Part shown: one piece after another, positions 25,535 through 34,224 of the stretch | How positions within the stretch are numbered: the first letter of the stretch is position 1 | Layout: each line of letters begins with the position of its first letter | Assembly (NCBI GenBank): GCA_964536805.1 | Contig: CAZHYQ010000004.1 | Coordinates: forward strand, 62,001-126,000 | Source of the DNA: Longilinea sp964536805 | Lineage (GTDB): Bacteria; Chloroflexota; Anaerolineae; Anaerolineales; Anaerolineaceae | DNA: 64,000 bases | Direction of reading: 5' to 3' | Notes under the pieces: generated by a model | What the model saw: the letters and a program-made list of their open reading frames with translations, nothing else | Told to the model about the DNA's origin: nothing | Database searches by the model: none | Translations under genes and position numbers: made by a program

Positions 25535-27334
25535 ATGGAAATCATGCGGCAATTGAAATCTCCCAAAATATTCCTTGCCGGTTTAGCCGGAGTGTTGCTT
25601 TCATGGATTATCCTATGGATTGGATGGAACACCCAAAACCAGGGGAAACAGCTGTCCCTGTTGTTCTTGATTATTTCCATATTGGAATCACTCGGCATCG
25701 GGCTATTGATCATGGTTGCTTTGGCCCTCTTCCAAACACAGCGTGCGTTGTCTGAGGATCTGGCAAAAACAGAGAATAAACTCAGTTCGCTGACGCAGGA
25801 ACTGACCAGCGTCAGCCAGATTAACCACATCCTGGCTACTTCCCAGGATGAAAAACAATTGATCGAAGGCGTACTGGCCCTGATTCAGGAGACTTCTGAT
25901 GCCGCAGGCGTTTCATTCGTTCCGATGGATGAATGGGGGATTCCGCTGCCAGCCATTAGTCTCGGCAGGCAGCCGCAGCAGGTGTTAACCGCCTGGGCAG
26001 AGCATTTATCCACCTCCCGCGTCCGCCAAACTTGCAGTCAATGCCAGAGTCTACATGCCGATGCTGGTAAGAAATGTTCGGTTTTGGAAGGACCATTTAA
26101 CTTGCTGGATGTTTATTGTCTGCCAGTCAGGCGAAATACTTTGTTGTTGGGAATGATCAACCTCTACCTCGCACCAACGCAAACGCTGGATCCAGCAACA
26201 AAGTCTTTCCTGGAAACCTTATTGGATGAAATTGCTAGGGCTGTTGAAGTCTTCCGCCTGCGTGCCCATGAAGGGAATATCCTACGCTTTTACCAACAGG
26301 AAAATTCAGTCATTCCCGAGCTGGATGGTCAATTGGCTGGTTTGATGGATGATATTGCGCCTCTACTTGAGGCGGAAGCCACGATTCTACAAATTCAGCC
26401 GCCTGACGGACGGAAAGAACCTTTGCAACTCCCGCGGGGATCCGCAACCGGGTTGGCAATCCTCAAGAAATCCTCCGGCTTGTTGGATGGGACCAATAAC
26501 AAAGATCTTCCTGTTGAATTGAAAACGCAAAACCGTATCCAGATTGAACCGATCAATCTAAACGGCATCGTGATTGGCGGTCTATGGATCCTGCAGCGAG
26601 ATGGTGTTGAATTTGGCGAAAGCCAGCGTTCAGTGATTGCGCACATCACGCATCAGGTTGGCATCTTGGTGGAAATGGAGCGGTTGAGAAAATCTTTGAA
26701 ATCGGCTGTGGTGATTCAGGAACGGACTCGCCTGGCCCGCGAAATCCACGACAGTCTGGCACAAACTCTGGCGTTTCTTAAGCTTACGGCTGCCCAAATG
26801 CAGCATTATTTGGGTCAGGGTGACTACCAAAACTTGAATCTGGCCCTAAAGGAGAGTTATCAAGCATTAAGTGAGGCTTATATTGATACGCGCAAGGTAA
26901 TTGAGGATTTACGTCTCAGCCCGCAGGAAGATCTATCCGGCTGGTTGACCCAGCTTGCTCAAAATCTCGAACGCGACAATGGTGTCTCGATAGAATGCAA
27001 TTTCGCCGAGCGAATTCCCTCACTTTCCTCTGAAATACAGGTGCAACTTTTGCGAATAATGCAGGAAGCCCTCAATAATATCCGCAAACATTCCCATGCC
27101 ACCCATGTCGCATTGAATGTTCATCAATGGAATGGAAATCTGATTTTCGAAGTTCAGGACGATGGGCAGGGATTTCTGCCAGAGGAAGTCCCTGAGATAT
27201 CCCGTTATGGTTTGAGGGGGATGCGCGAAAGGTCAGAAGCCATTGGTGCTGATTTTCAAGTGATTAGCCAGCCCGGACAGGGGACGACAATCCGATTGCT
27301 TCTGCCTGTTCCACAACAGGAGGTGGGAGATTGA
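25535..27334 (+). CDS. GAF-containing sensor histidine kinase (NarX/DesK class)
   Basis: 599 residues from the ATG at 25535; upstream codons in the frame overlap the preceding terminator. Two membrane helices (about 12-31 and 41-66) with almost no extracellular loop are followed by a coiled segment, two GAF-like domains (about 95-240 and 255-385), the HisKA_3 dimerisation helix with phospho-acceptor His405 in RLAREIHDSLAQT, and an HATPase domain (QEALNNIRKHSHA, VQDDGQGF, GLRGMRERSEAIGA). The first GAF domain holds Cys167, Cys170, Cys181 and Cys195, a possible metal or Fe-S site. It is coupled by overlapping stop/start to the response regulator and lies upstream of the oxidase operon, which suggests redox or oxygen sensing. 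Confidence 0.92.
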   Translation: MEIMRQLKSPKIFLAGLAGVLLSWIILWIGWNTQNQGKQLSLLFLIISILESLGIGLLIMVALALFQTQRALSEDLAKTENKLSSLTQELTSVSQINHILATSQDEKQLIEGVLALIQETSDAAGVSFVPMDEWGIPLPAISLGRQPQQVLTAWAEHLSTSRVRQTCSQCQSLHADAGKKCSVLEGPFNLLDVYCLPVRRNTLLLGMINLYLAPTQTLDPATKSFLETLLDEIARAVEVFRLRAHEGNILRFYQQENSVIPELDGQLAGLMDDIAPLLEAEATILQIQPPDGRKEPLQLPRGSATGLAILKKSSGLLDGTNNKDLPVELKTQNRIQIEPINLNGIVIGGLWILQRDGVEFGESQRSVIAHITHQVGILVEMERLRKSLKSAVVIQERTRLAREIHDSLAQTLAFLKLTAAQMQHYLGQGDYQNLNLALKESYQALSEAYIDTRKVIEDLRLSPQEDLSGWLTQLAQNLERDNGVSIECNFAERIPSLSSEIQVQLLRIMQEALNNIRKHSHATHVALNVHQWNGNLIFEVQDDGQGFLPEEVPEISRYGLRGMRERSEAIGADFQVISQPGQGTTIRLLLPVPQQEVGD

Positions 27335-27981
27335 GCCAGAATCGCTTACGGCTGGTGGTTGTGGACGACCATGCACTTTTTCGCCGTGGACTGGTAGGAT
27401 TGCTTTCAGATATGCCCGAATTTACAGTCGTCGGCGAGGCTGGCGACGGCTTGCAAGCTCTGGAAGTGATTTCGACGCAAAATCCAGATCTGGTATTGCT
27501 GGATGTCAATATGCCTAAAATGGATGGGGTCGAAACTGTTCGCGAACTGCGCGCACGGAAAATCCCGGTTCATATCCTGATGCTCACGATCTCTCAAAAT
27601 GATGATGATCTGATGGGCGCCATCCGTGCAGGTGCAGATGGTTACCTATTAAAAAACACTGAACCCGAGGATCTTCGCAAAGCAATTTTAAAGGTTGCTG
27701 AAGGACAGGGTGTTTTATCGCCCGAGATAACGGCCCAGGTGATGCACGCGGTGGCCCATCCAGTCAATTCGCCGCAGCAGCCATTGAGCGAGCGCGAGAT
27801 GGATGTACTAAAGTGTCTGGCAAGCGGCCAAACAACCCACCAGATCAGCAGCCTGTTATTTATTTCTGAAAATACTGTCAAAACTCATATCCGGCATATT
27901 CTTGAAAAAATAGAAGCCGATAACCGCGTCGAAGCGGTTGGCAAGGCCTTAAAGATGGGACTGATCCGCCCGATCCAATAA
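27331..27981 (+). CDS. NarL/FixJ-family response regulator
   Basis: 216 residues, starting at the TTG at 27331, supported by AGGAGG seven bases ahead and by the overlap with the kinase stop. The receiver domain has Asp12-Asp13, phospho-acceptor Asp58 in LVLLDVNMPKMDG and the lysine in GYLLKNTEP. The C-terminal LuxR-type helix-turn-helix reads LSEREMDVLKCLASGQ and ISENTVKTHIRHILEKI. It is the partner of the kinase. Its regulon may include the caa3 operon that begins 200 bases downstream, but no binding site was identified. Confidence 0.95.
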   Translation: MSQNRLRLVVVDDHALFRRGLVGLLSDMPEFTVVGEAGDGLQALEVISTQNPDLVLLDVNMPKMDGVETVRELRARKIPVHILMLTISQNDDDLMGAIRAGADGYLLKNTEPEDLRKAILKVAEGQGVLSPEITAQVMHAVAHPVNSPQQPLSEREMDVLKCLASGQTTHQISSLLFISENTVKTHIRHILEKIEADNRVEAVGKALKMGLIRPIQ

Positions 27982-28010
27982 TACTATTTGCAAATTCAAT
28001 TTTTCCCACC

Positions 28011-28040
28011 AAGTCCGGAAACTCAGTTTCCGGACTTTTC
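28011..28040 (+). terminator. Probable terminator after response regulator
   Basis: AAGTCCGGAAACT (28011-28023) and AGTTTCCGGACTT (28025-28037) form a perfect long inverted repeat; the T tail (TTTCTT) is short. Confidence 0.7.
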
Positions 28041-28187
28041 TTAAGGGTGAGACCGAAATCATACTTTTGTTATGAATAAATAACCCGAAAAACCCGGGCA
28101 TGAGAATGGCTTTGACGGCAGTAAAAATGTAAATTTATCAGGTATGGTATTGACTTCATTGACCGCCAGGATGGTGCGAATAGTTTG

Positions 28188-29606
28188 ATGGACAACTCCC
28201 TGCCAGGCAACGCCCGCCGTGTTTTGATCGCCTCTGCCAACCCTTTGTATGGTAAAGGGTTGGAAAAGTTGTTAACACAGCAGGCCGGCGGACAGACCAT
28301 TGAAATTCGAATTGCATCGACGATGGCTGCTACGCTGGAAGCGCTTGAACAGTGGAACCCAACCCTGGTCATCGTCGATTATGACGACCGCACAATTGAT
28401 CGGGCGCAATTCCTCAATCAGTTCATCACGGGTGAAGGCCCAATGCAAGTCATGCTGGTTTCACTGAAGGCCAGCGGTGCCGCCGTGGTTTATGACCGCC
28501 GCACGCTTTCATCCGATCAAACGCAAGATTGGTTGCACATTCCTACATCTTCCCAACCCCCGCAGGCAAGCGATGTTCCCCGGAGGAGTGAAAATATGAA
28601 ACATTTTGCCATAGTGGCAGTGCTGGTGGCGATATCAACGGTTCTGGTAGATTATCTGCTGCGCACAATCGGTCTGCTGCCAATTGAAGCCAGCACCCAG
28701 GCCACCATCATCGACCGGTTGTTCAACACCCATTTCATGGTTATTTCCTTCCTTTTTTCATTGATTGTTGTGTTTCTGGTCTATAGTCTGATTGTTTTTC
28801 GCCGGCGTGGGAAAGAGACTACTGAAGGCCGTTTCTTCAAAAGTTCCACCCGTTTGGAAGTCTTGTGGACGATTTTTCCGCTGGCAGCGGTCATTTACTT
28901 TTCATATCTGGGGTCGCTCTCGCTGGCTGAAACGCGCAAAGTCGACCCTCAGGCTTTGGAGGTCAAAGTTATCGGCCGGCAATGGTCATGGACATTCGAG
29001 TATCCTGATTTTGGCATTACCTCGGACACTTTACAGCTCCCGGTAAACCGGCAAGTGTTATTGAAAATGACATCGCAGGACGTGATCCACTCTTTCTGGG
29101 TACCTGAATTCCGTGTAAAACAGGATTTGCTTCCGGGAGAAAACCTGGTAAAGGAGCTGCGGATCACGCCCACCATCATCGGATCCTATAAAGTGCGCTG
29201 TGCCGAGCTTTGCGGGAAACTGCATGCCTATATGGAAAGCCCGGTGGTGGTTGTGAGCGATGCGGATTTTCAAACCTGGGTGGATGATCAAGTCAAATTG
29301 CTCAATGCCGATCCGGCCACCCGTGGCGAATTGGCTGCCAAACAAAACGGCTGTTTTGCCTGCCATTCGATCGATGGCAGCAAACTGGTGGGACCCACCT
29401 GGAAAGGTTTATTTGGATCTGAAAGCAAATTCACCGACGGCAGCTCCATGATTGTGGACGAGGTTTACCTTAAGAATTCCATTATTAAACCCAATGCCGA
29501 GATTGTGGCTGGTTTTCCGGCCGGCGTGATGCCTCAGACCTATGCCGATTCGCTGACTGACGTAAAAATCGCCGACATTATTGCGTTTATTAAAACGCTA
29601 AAGTAA
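28188..29606 (+). CDS. ctaC: Receiver-like domain fused to cytochrome c oxidase subunit II (caa3)
   Basis: 472 residues if translated from the ATG at 28188. Residues 1 to about 115 look like a response-regulator receiver (RRVLIASANPLYGKGLEKLL, PTLVIVDYDD), but the paired N-terminal acidic residues are absent. Met137 at 28596 begins the oxidase subunit proper and has a strong ribosome site (GGAGGAG, nine bases), so a 335-residue COX2 can also be made. The COX2 part has a leading helix, two membrane helices, VIHSFWVPEF, the CuA site CAELCGKLHAYM, and a C-terminal cytochrome c domain (CFACH, Met in AGVMPQT). It accepts electrons for the oxidase. With three helices, the receiver-like part would be cytoplasmic and CuA outside. 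Confidence 0.9.
   Translation: MDNSLPGNARRVLIASANPLYGKGLEKLLTQQAGGQTIEIRIASTMAATLEALEQWNPTLVIVDYDDRTIDRAQFLNQFITGEGPMQVMLVSLKASGAAVVYDRRTLSSDQTQDWLHIPTSSQPPQASDVPRRSENMKHFAIVAVLVAISTVLVDYLLRTIGLLPIEASTQATIIDRLFNTHFMVISFLFSLIVVFLVYSLIVFRRRGKETTEGRFFKSSTRLEVLWTIFPLAAVIYFSYLGSLSLAETRKVDPQALEVKVIGRQWSWTFEYPDFGITSDTLQLPVNRQVLLKMTSQDVIHSFWVPEFRVKQDLLPGENLVKELRITPTIIGSYKVRCAELCGKLHAYMESPVVVVSDADFQTWVDDQVKLLNADPATRGELAAKQNGCFACHSIDGSKLVGPTWKGLFGSESKFTDGSSMIVDEVYLKNSIIKPNAEIVAGFPAGVMPQTYADSLTDVKIADIIAFIKTLK
28582..28598 (+). promoter_or_regulatory. Internal ribosome site and start for COX2
   Basis: GGAGG at 28582-28586, nine bases, then ATG at 28596, inside and in frame with the longer receiver-COX2 frame. 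It is far stronger than the site before the ATG at 28188 and probably drives most COX2 synthesis. Confidence 0.7.
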
Positions 29607-29626
29607 ACAGGCCAAGGAGTGAACGA

Positions 29627-31477
29627 ATGAGAAAATTCTTTTCAATCGGGTTGGTACGCGGCATCCTTGGGCAAATCATAGGCACTGCGTTGGGCATCGG
29701 CTTGTTAACCGGTATCCGTGCCGCCATGGGATTAGGCTGGAAAGCTGAGCCGGCAGCCGTTTTGGGTGCGTTTTTTGGCGTGTTCGGCTTTCTCATCGCC
29801 GTTGGTGCGGTGGCTGATTGGTGGAAATGGGCAAAAGGTGAAGATACCCTTGAAGCCGAGGAATTTAAAGATCCCCCCGGCATGCGCAGGTACTTTGGCG
29901 TCAGCCTCGATCATAAGGTCATCGGCATCCAGTACGGCATTACCAGTCTGATCCTGTTGGCATTCGGCGGCTCATTTGCCTTGATCTTCCGGACGGAATT
30001 AGCCTCTTCCGGAATGCAGTTCCTGACCTTTGACTTGTTCAATTCCTTGGTTGGCATGCACGGCATGGTGCTGATCATCTCCATCCTGCTGGGCATCGCC
30101 GGTATGGCAAATTATCTGGTTCCGCTGCTGATTGGCGCGAAAGACATGGCATTCCCCCGCCTGAATGCTTTTGGCTTTTGGATTGCCGTGCCGGCTTCAC
30201 TAGTTCTCTTGAGCGCCATTCTGGTGGGAGGTTTTGACACAGGCTGGACAGCTTACCCGCCGTTAAGCTTGCGCGCTCCACTGGGCATGCAGATGTTCTT
30301 TGTCGGCGTATTCTTCAACGGCTGGTCATCCATTCTGGGGGCATTGAACCTGATTGCGACGATCATCCGGATGCGCGCCAAGGGCATGGTCATGTTCCGT
30401 ATGCCGATATTTGCCTGGAGCGTACTGGCAACTTCGTTGATCGCCTTGACCGCAACCCAGTTAATTGGTCTGTCTTTCCAACTGGTCATGTTTGAGCGCT
30501 TGTTTGGCATGCCTTTCTTCGATGCCACCAAGGGCGGCAATCCAATCCTCTTCCAGCACCTCTTCTGGTTCTATTCACATCCTGCGGTGTATGTCTTCAT
30601 CCTGCCGGGTTTGGGCATCATCAGCGAGCTGCTGCCGGTTTTCGTCCGCAAGCCGTTGTTCGGCTACAAGTGGGTGGCCATGTCCTCCATGGGCATTGCC
30701 TTGACCGGTTTCCTGGTGTGGGGACATCACATGTTCACCGCCGGAATAGAGGATTACCTGCGTGTACCCTTTATGTACAGCACTTTGTTGGTGGCCGTCC
30801 CCACCGGCGTAAAGTTCTTTAGTTGGGTGGCGACGTTGTGGCAGGGACGCATCCGCTACCCGGTGCCTATGCTCTTTGTTCTCGGCGGCATTGTTGTCTT
30901 TCTGTTGGGAGGCCTGACAGGTCCCCCGAGCGGCACGGTTTCAACCGACCTGCACCTTCACGATACCTACTTTATTGTGGGCCATTTCCATGACACGATG
31001 TTCGGCGGGTATATCTTCCCGTTATTTGCCGCCATCTATTACTGGTATCCGAAAATTACCGGGCGAAAGTTGAATGAGACCTTAGGCAAATTGCACTTTT
31101 ACCTGATGACTCCCTCGTTCCTGGTGATGACGTTGGGGCAAATGCGGGTCGGCATGCTGGGCATGCGCCGCCGGATTGCGGATTATGATCCGGCGCAAGG
31201 GTTCGATACCACGCAGTTGATCATTACCATCGCGGGTTTTCTCATCGCGCTTTCGGTGCTGTTCCTGTTTATCAATCTCATCCGCAGCGCGAAGCACGGC
31301 GAGGTGGCAGAGGGGAACATCTGGGAATCGCGCTCGCCGGAATGGGCCATGCTGCCGTCGCCGGCGCCGATGCATAACTACGATCAGGATTTCCAGGTGG
31401 TGGGCGATCCATACGATTACGGTCTGGCAGGGTCGCGATATACCGAGTTGGTGACCCAGCCGGTGGGTGACGATTAA
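29627..31477 (+). CDS. ctaD: Cytochrome c oxidase subunit I, A2 type
   Basis: 616 residues. Canonical subunit I begins near LDHKVIGIQYG at residue 95; the first 65 residues add two membrane helices (GQIIGTALGIGLLTGIRAAM and VLGAFFGVFGFLIAVGAVA). Haem a is bound by His145 (GMHGM) and His455, haem a3 by His453 (VGHFHD), CuB by His318, His367 and His368, with cross-linked Tyr322. Helix VI reads YSHPAVY, the mark of A2-type haem-copper oxidases, which lack the proton-channel glutamate of A1 enzymes. It reduces oxygen to water and pumps protons. It follows coxB by 20 bases with AAGGAG. Confidence 0.97.
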   Translation: MRKFFSIGLVRGILGQIIGTALGIGLLTGIRAAMGLGWKAEPAAVLGAFFGVFGFLIAVGAVADWWKWAKGEDTLEAEEFKDPPGMRRYFGVSLDHKVIGIQYGITSLILLAFGGSFALIFRTELASSGMQFLTFDLFNSLVGMHGMVLIISILLGIAGMANYLVPLLIGAKDMAFPRLNAFGFWIAVPASLVLLSAILVGGFDTGWTAYPPLSLRAPLGMQMFFVGVFFNGWSSILGALNLIATIIRMRAKGMVMFRMPIFAWSVLATSLIALTATQLIGLSFQLVMFERLFGMPFFDATKGGNPILFQHLFWFYSHPAVYVFILPGLGIISELLPVFVRKPLFGYKWVAMSSMGIALTGFLVWGHHMFTAGIEDYLRVPFMYSTLLVAVPTGVKFFSWVATLWQGRIRYPVPMLFVLGGIVVFLLGGLTGPPSGTVSTDLHLHDTYFIVGHFHDTMFGGYIFPLFAAIYYWYPKITGRKLNETLGKLHFYLMTPSFLVMTLGQMRVGMLGMRRRIADYDPAQGFDTTQLIITIAGFLIALSVLFLFINLIRSAKHGEVAEGNIWESRSPEWAMLPSPAPMHNYDQDFQVVGDPYDYGLAGSRYTELVTQPVGDD

Positions 31478-31494
31478 GGGAGATGGGGTAAAGC

Positions 31495-31713
31495 ATGGAT
31501 ACAAGAAAAACGACCAGAAAAGGTCTGGCTTTGCGGCGCGGGATCATTGTGTTCCTGGCGTTGGCCGTGCTGACCGCGGTTGAATTCGTTGTGGCACGTG
31601 GCGGGGTTCCATCAGGGATTCTGTGGATCCTGGCGATACTAAAGGCAGCCCTGGTAATCAATTTCTTTATGCATCTTTCCAGGCTTTTCCAGCCGGATGA
31701 AGGAGGACACTGA
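31495..31713 (+). CDS. Cytochrome c oxidase subunit IV
   Basis: 72 residues with a basic N-terminus and two membrane helices (IIVFLALAVLTAVEFVV and ILWILAILKAALVINFFMHL). The second helix, ending in INFFMHLSRLF, is typical of prokaryotic caa3 subunit IV. It stabilises the oxidase complex. It overlaps the subunit III gene by one base. Confidence 0.88.
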   Translation: MDTRKTTRKGLALRRGIIVFLALAVLTAVEFVVARGGVPSGILWILAILKAALVINFFMHLSRLFQPDEGGH

Positions 31714-32282
31714 TGTCAACCGCGGCAAATACGTTGGCTGAATATCAGCGCAAGGTTGCAACCAGCCGCCTGGGTTTATGGCTGTTCCTGCTTTCCGACA
31801 CCTTTGTATTTGGCGGCCTGATGGTTTCGCGTTTTTACCTGTTGGGCGGCCGGCGGCCGGATTTGAATACGACGCTTGGTCTCATCGTGACATCGGTCCT
31901 GCTGATTAGCAGTTTCTTCATGAATCGTGCCGAGGTTTCAATTGCCCATGGCGACCGCAAAGGGTTCATTATCAGCACGGCCATCACCCTCTTCTTGGGA
32001 ATTGCCTTCCTGGTTGGCGTGGTTGGGGTGGAGTGGCAGCTGGCTCCGTTTGGCCCGGCTGACGGCCCCGAAGGTGCGGTCTTCTACATGATGACGGGCA
32101 TGCACGCTTTCCATGTTTTAACCGGTGTGTTGTTTTTGATCATAATCCTTCGCAATGGCATCAAGAACCGCTATTCCGCTGAGCGGCACTGGGCTGTTGA
32201 AGCGGCCGCCAATTACTGGCACTTTGTTGATCTTGTTTGGATTTTCTTTTACCCGGCGTTGTACTTGATTGGAACGCTCTAA
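31713..32282 (+). CDS. ctaE: Cytochrome c oxidase subunit III
   Basis: 189 residues, five membrane helices, the short form of COX3. Conserved parts are LWLFLLSDTFVFGGLMVS, TGMHAFHVLTGVLFLI and the closing HWAVEAAANYWHFVDLVWIFFYPALYL. The TGATG overlap with subunit IV suggests coupled translation. It supports the proton-pumping core and its stability. Confidence 0.96.
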   Translation: MSTAANTLAEYQRKVATSRLGLWLFLLSDTFVFGGLMVSRFYLLGGRRPDLNTTLGLIVTSVLLISSFFMNRAEVSIAHGDRKGFIISTAITLFLGIAFLVGVVGVEWQLAPFGPADGPEGAVFYMMTGMHAFHVLTGVLFLIIILRNGIKNRYSAERHWAVEAAANYWHFVDLVWIFFYPALYLIGTL

Positions 32283-32292
32283 AGGACCTGGC

Positions 32293-32892
32293 ATGAAACG
32301 GAATTGGGTGTGGATCGCGGCGGCTGTGCTGGTTGGTCTGATTGCACTATGGAGCGTGGTATTTGCCCGTCCATATGCCTTGCGCGGTTCAGAACTGACT
32401 CCAGCCGGAATTGCGCCAGAAATCAACCTGGATCGAGCTGGCGGCGGGCGCTACCAATTAAGTGCCCGCACCGGCCGTCCGGTCGTAATTTTCTTCGGCT
32501 ACACCAATTGCCCGGATGTCTGTCCGGCCACCATGGCAGAGTTCAAACAGGTGCGGGAATCTTTGAAAAACCAGGCCGACGAGGCGGATTTTCTGTTGGT
32601 TACCGTCGATCCGGCGCGGGATACATCCGAGAAGATGGCGACCTACCTGAAAGGTTTTGACGCTGGCGTTATTGGACTGACAGGCACTGAGGCGGACATG
32701 GCACCGGTCTGGAAATCATACGGTGTGTTTCGCCAGATTTCGCCGGGAACGAACGCAGAAAATTATTCTGTCGATCACACCAGCCGGTTATACGTGGTGG
32801 ATAAGAAGGGAAACTTACGCGTGACGTATCCGTTTGGTACGCCGGTGGCGGATATTGTTTCCGATTTGCGCTTCCTGATGCGGGAGAAATGA
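32293..32892 (+). CDS. SCO1/SenC copper chaperone
   Basis: 199 residues from the ATG at 32293 (AAAGGA site); the frame is open a little upstream within the ctaE end. An N-terminal membrane anchor (VWIAAAVLVGLIALWSVVF) leads to a thioredoxin-like domain with the copper-binding CPDVC (GYTNCPDVCPATMAEF) and the distal His in SVDHTSRLYVVD. Sco proteins deliver copper or electrons to the CuA site of subunit II, encoded in the same operon. RDTSEKMATYLKGFD matches the family. Confidence 0.95.
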   Translation: MKRNWVWIAAAVLVGLIALWSVVFARPYALRGSELTPAGIAPEINLDRAGGGRYQLSARTGRPVVIFFGYTNCPDVCPATMAEFKQVRESLKNQADEADFLLVTVDPARDTSEKMATYLKGFDAGVIGLTGTEADMAPVWKSYGVFRQISPGTNAENYSVDHTSRLYVVDKKGNLRVTYPFGTPVADIVSDLRFLMREK

Positions 32893-32893
32893 C

Positions 32894-33412
32894 GTGAATC
32901 CCGTTCAAAAAGCGATTCTCAAGCGGTTCCTGATTTCGATCGGCATTGGCCTGTTGCTGGGATTGATCGTGTCGGAAGGCTCGTTATATTTGCAGCGCAC
33001 CCAATTGGATCGTAAACCGGATCAATTTGAACTGGTGGTTCCACCAGGGACTTCCGAGCGCATCAAAGCCGGATTGCCGGTACCATCGTTGCCGGATGAT
33101 ATGACTTTTGTGGAAGGGGATGTCATCCTGGTAAAAAACGAAGATTCTGTCGATCACCAACTCGGACCGATCTGGGTTCCGGCGGGCGCGACCGGCCGGC
33201 TGACGTTGGAAAAGCCAAATACATACACTTTGGCCTGCTCTTTTCAGCCCAGCCAAAGATTGGGACTAGAGGTTCGTCCGCGCGTGACGGCAGAAATCCG
33301 AATCCAGGGGCTGCTCGCAGTGGCAGCGCCAACCAGCGTATTGGTGTGGTTATATATGATTGTGATCGCACCGCTGCCAAAACTCAACCCGGCGGAAGGT
33401 AAGGCGCAATGA
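32894..33412 (+). CDS. Cupredoxin-like membrane protein of the oxidase operon
   Basis: 172 residues from a GTG at 32894, two bases after the sco stop. There is a membrane helix at each end (FLISIGIGLLLGLIVSEG and LLAVAAPTSVLVWLYMIVIA). The part between has a cupredoxin-like pattern: VEGDVILVKNEDSVDHQLG, IWVPAGATGRLTLEKP, YTLACSFQPSQRLGLEV. One His and one Cys fit copper ligands, but the usual second His after the Cys is missing. Its place between sco and SURF1 points to a role in copper insertion or oxidase assembly; no experimental family function is known to me. Confidence 0.75.
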   Translation: MNPVQKAILKRFLISIGIGLLLGLIVSEGSLYLQRTQLDRKPDQFELVVPPGTSERIKAGLPVPSLPDDMTFVEGDVILVKNEDSVDHQLGPIWVPAGATGRLTLEKPNTYTLACSFQPSQRLGLEVRPRVTAEIRIQGLLAVAAPTSVLVWLYMIVIAPLPKLNPAEGKAQ

Positions 33413-34224
33413 AACCGGCTCGATTTTGGTCGTTGAAATGGATTTTGACCACCCTGCTGGTGATTGCCGGTGTGGGAGTTTTAGTTCGTCTTGGCATCTG
33501 GCAACTCGACCGGCTGGCACAGCGGCGTGCATTCAACAATCGCGTTTCAGCCCAAATCACAGCCAGCGAATTGGATCTGAACCAAAACACAGGCCTCGAA
33601 GCACAATTATTCGACATGGAATACCGCAAGGTGGTGGTGCAAGGGCAGTATGACTTCACACAGGAAGTGCTGCTGCGAAACCAGGAATTGGATGGCAAAC
33701 TGGGTTTCCATGTGTTAACGCCTTTGCGTATAGCCAATTCAGCGAATACTGTCCTTGTTGATCGCGGTTGGATTCCTTTTGATCAGGCATCACCTGAAAA
33801 ACGCAAGCAATATCAGGAACCGGGAGAAGTTACAGTCCAGGGTGTCATCCGGCGGCCGCAAACGAAACCTGATTTTGGCGGCGTACCTGACCCGACATTG
33901 GCACCTGGAGAAACGCGATTGGATGCCTGGAATATTATCAATCTAGAGCGCATCCAGCAGCAGACAAACCAGACACTTCTACCAGTTTACATAGACCAAG
34001 CACCTGACTCTTCCTGGACCGGTTTGCCTGCCCGCCAATTGGTTTTGCCTGAAATCACAGAGGGACCGCACCTGGGTTACGCCATGCAGTGGTTTACTTT
34101 CGCTGCCATTTTGGGGCTGGGCTATCCGTTTTTCGTCCGAAAACAATTACGCCCGGTGGAAAAAAAGGCGATTAACACTGTCACAGACCGGGAATCCGCC
34201 TTGAAGGTTGAAAAGGAATTCTAA
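33409..34224 (+). CDS. SURF1 family oxidase assembly protein
   Basis: 271 residues with a membrane helix near each end. Conserved SURF1 pieces are VRLGIWQLDRLAQRRAFN, YRKVVVQGQYDFTQEVLLRN, GFHVLTPLRI, VLVDRGWIP, and GYAMQWFTFAAILGLGY in the last helix. SURF1 helps insert haem a into subunit I. ATGA overlap with the upstream gene and direct junction with the haem A synthase gene place it in the oxidase assembly operon. Confidence 0.93.
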   Translation: MKPARFWSLKWILTTLLVIAGVGVLVRLGIWQLDRLAQRRAFNNRVSAQITASELDLNQNTGLEAQLFDMEYRKVVVQGQYDFTQEVLLRNQELDGKLGFHVLTPLRIANSANTVLVDRGWIPFDQASPEKRKQYQEPGEVTVQGVIRRPQTKPDFGGVPDPTLAPGETRLDAWNIINLERIQQQTNQTLLPVYIDQAPDSSWTGLPARQLVLPEITEGPHLGYAMQWFTFAAILGLGYPFFVRKQLRPVEKKAINTVTDRESALKVEKEF

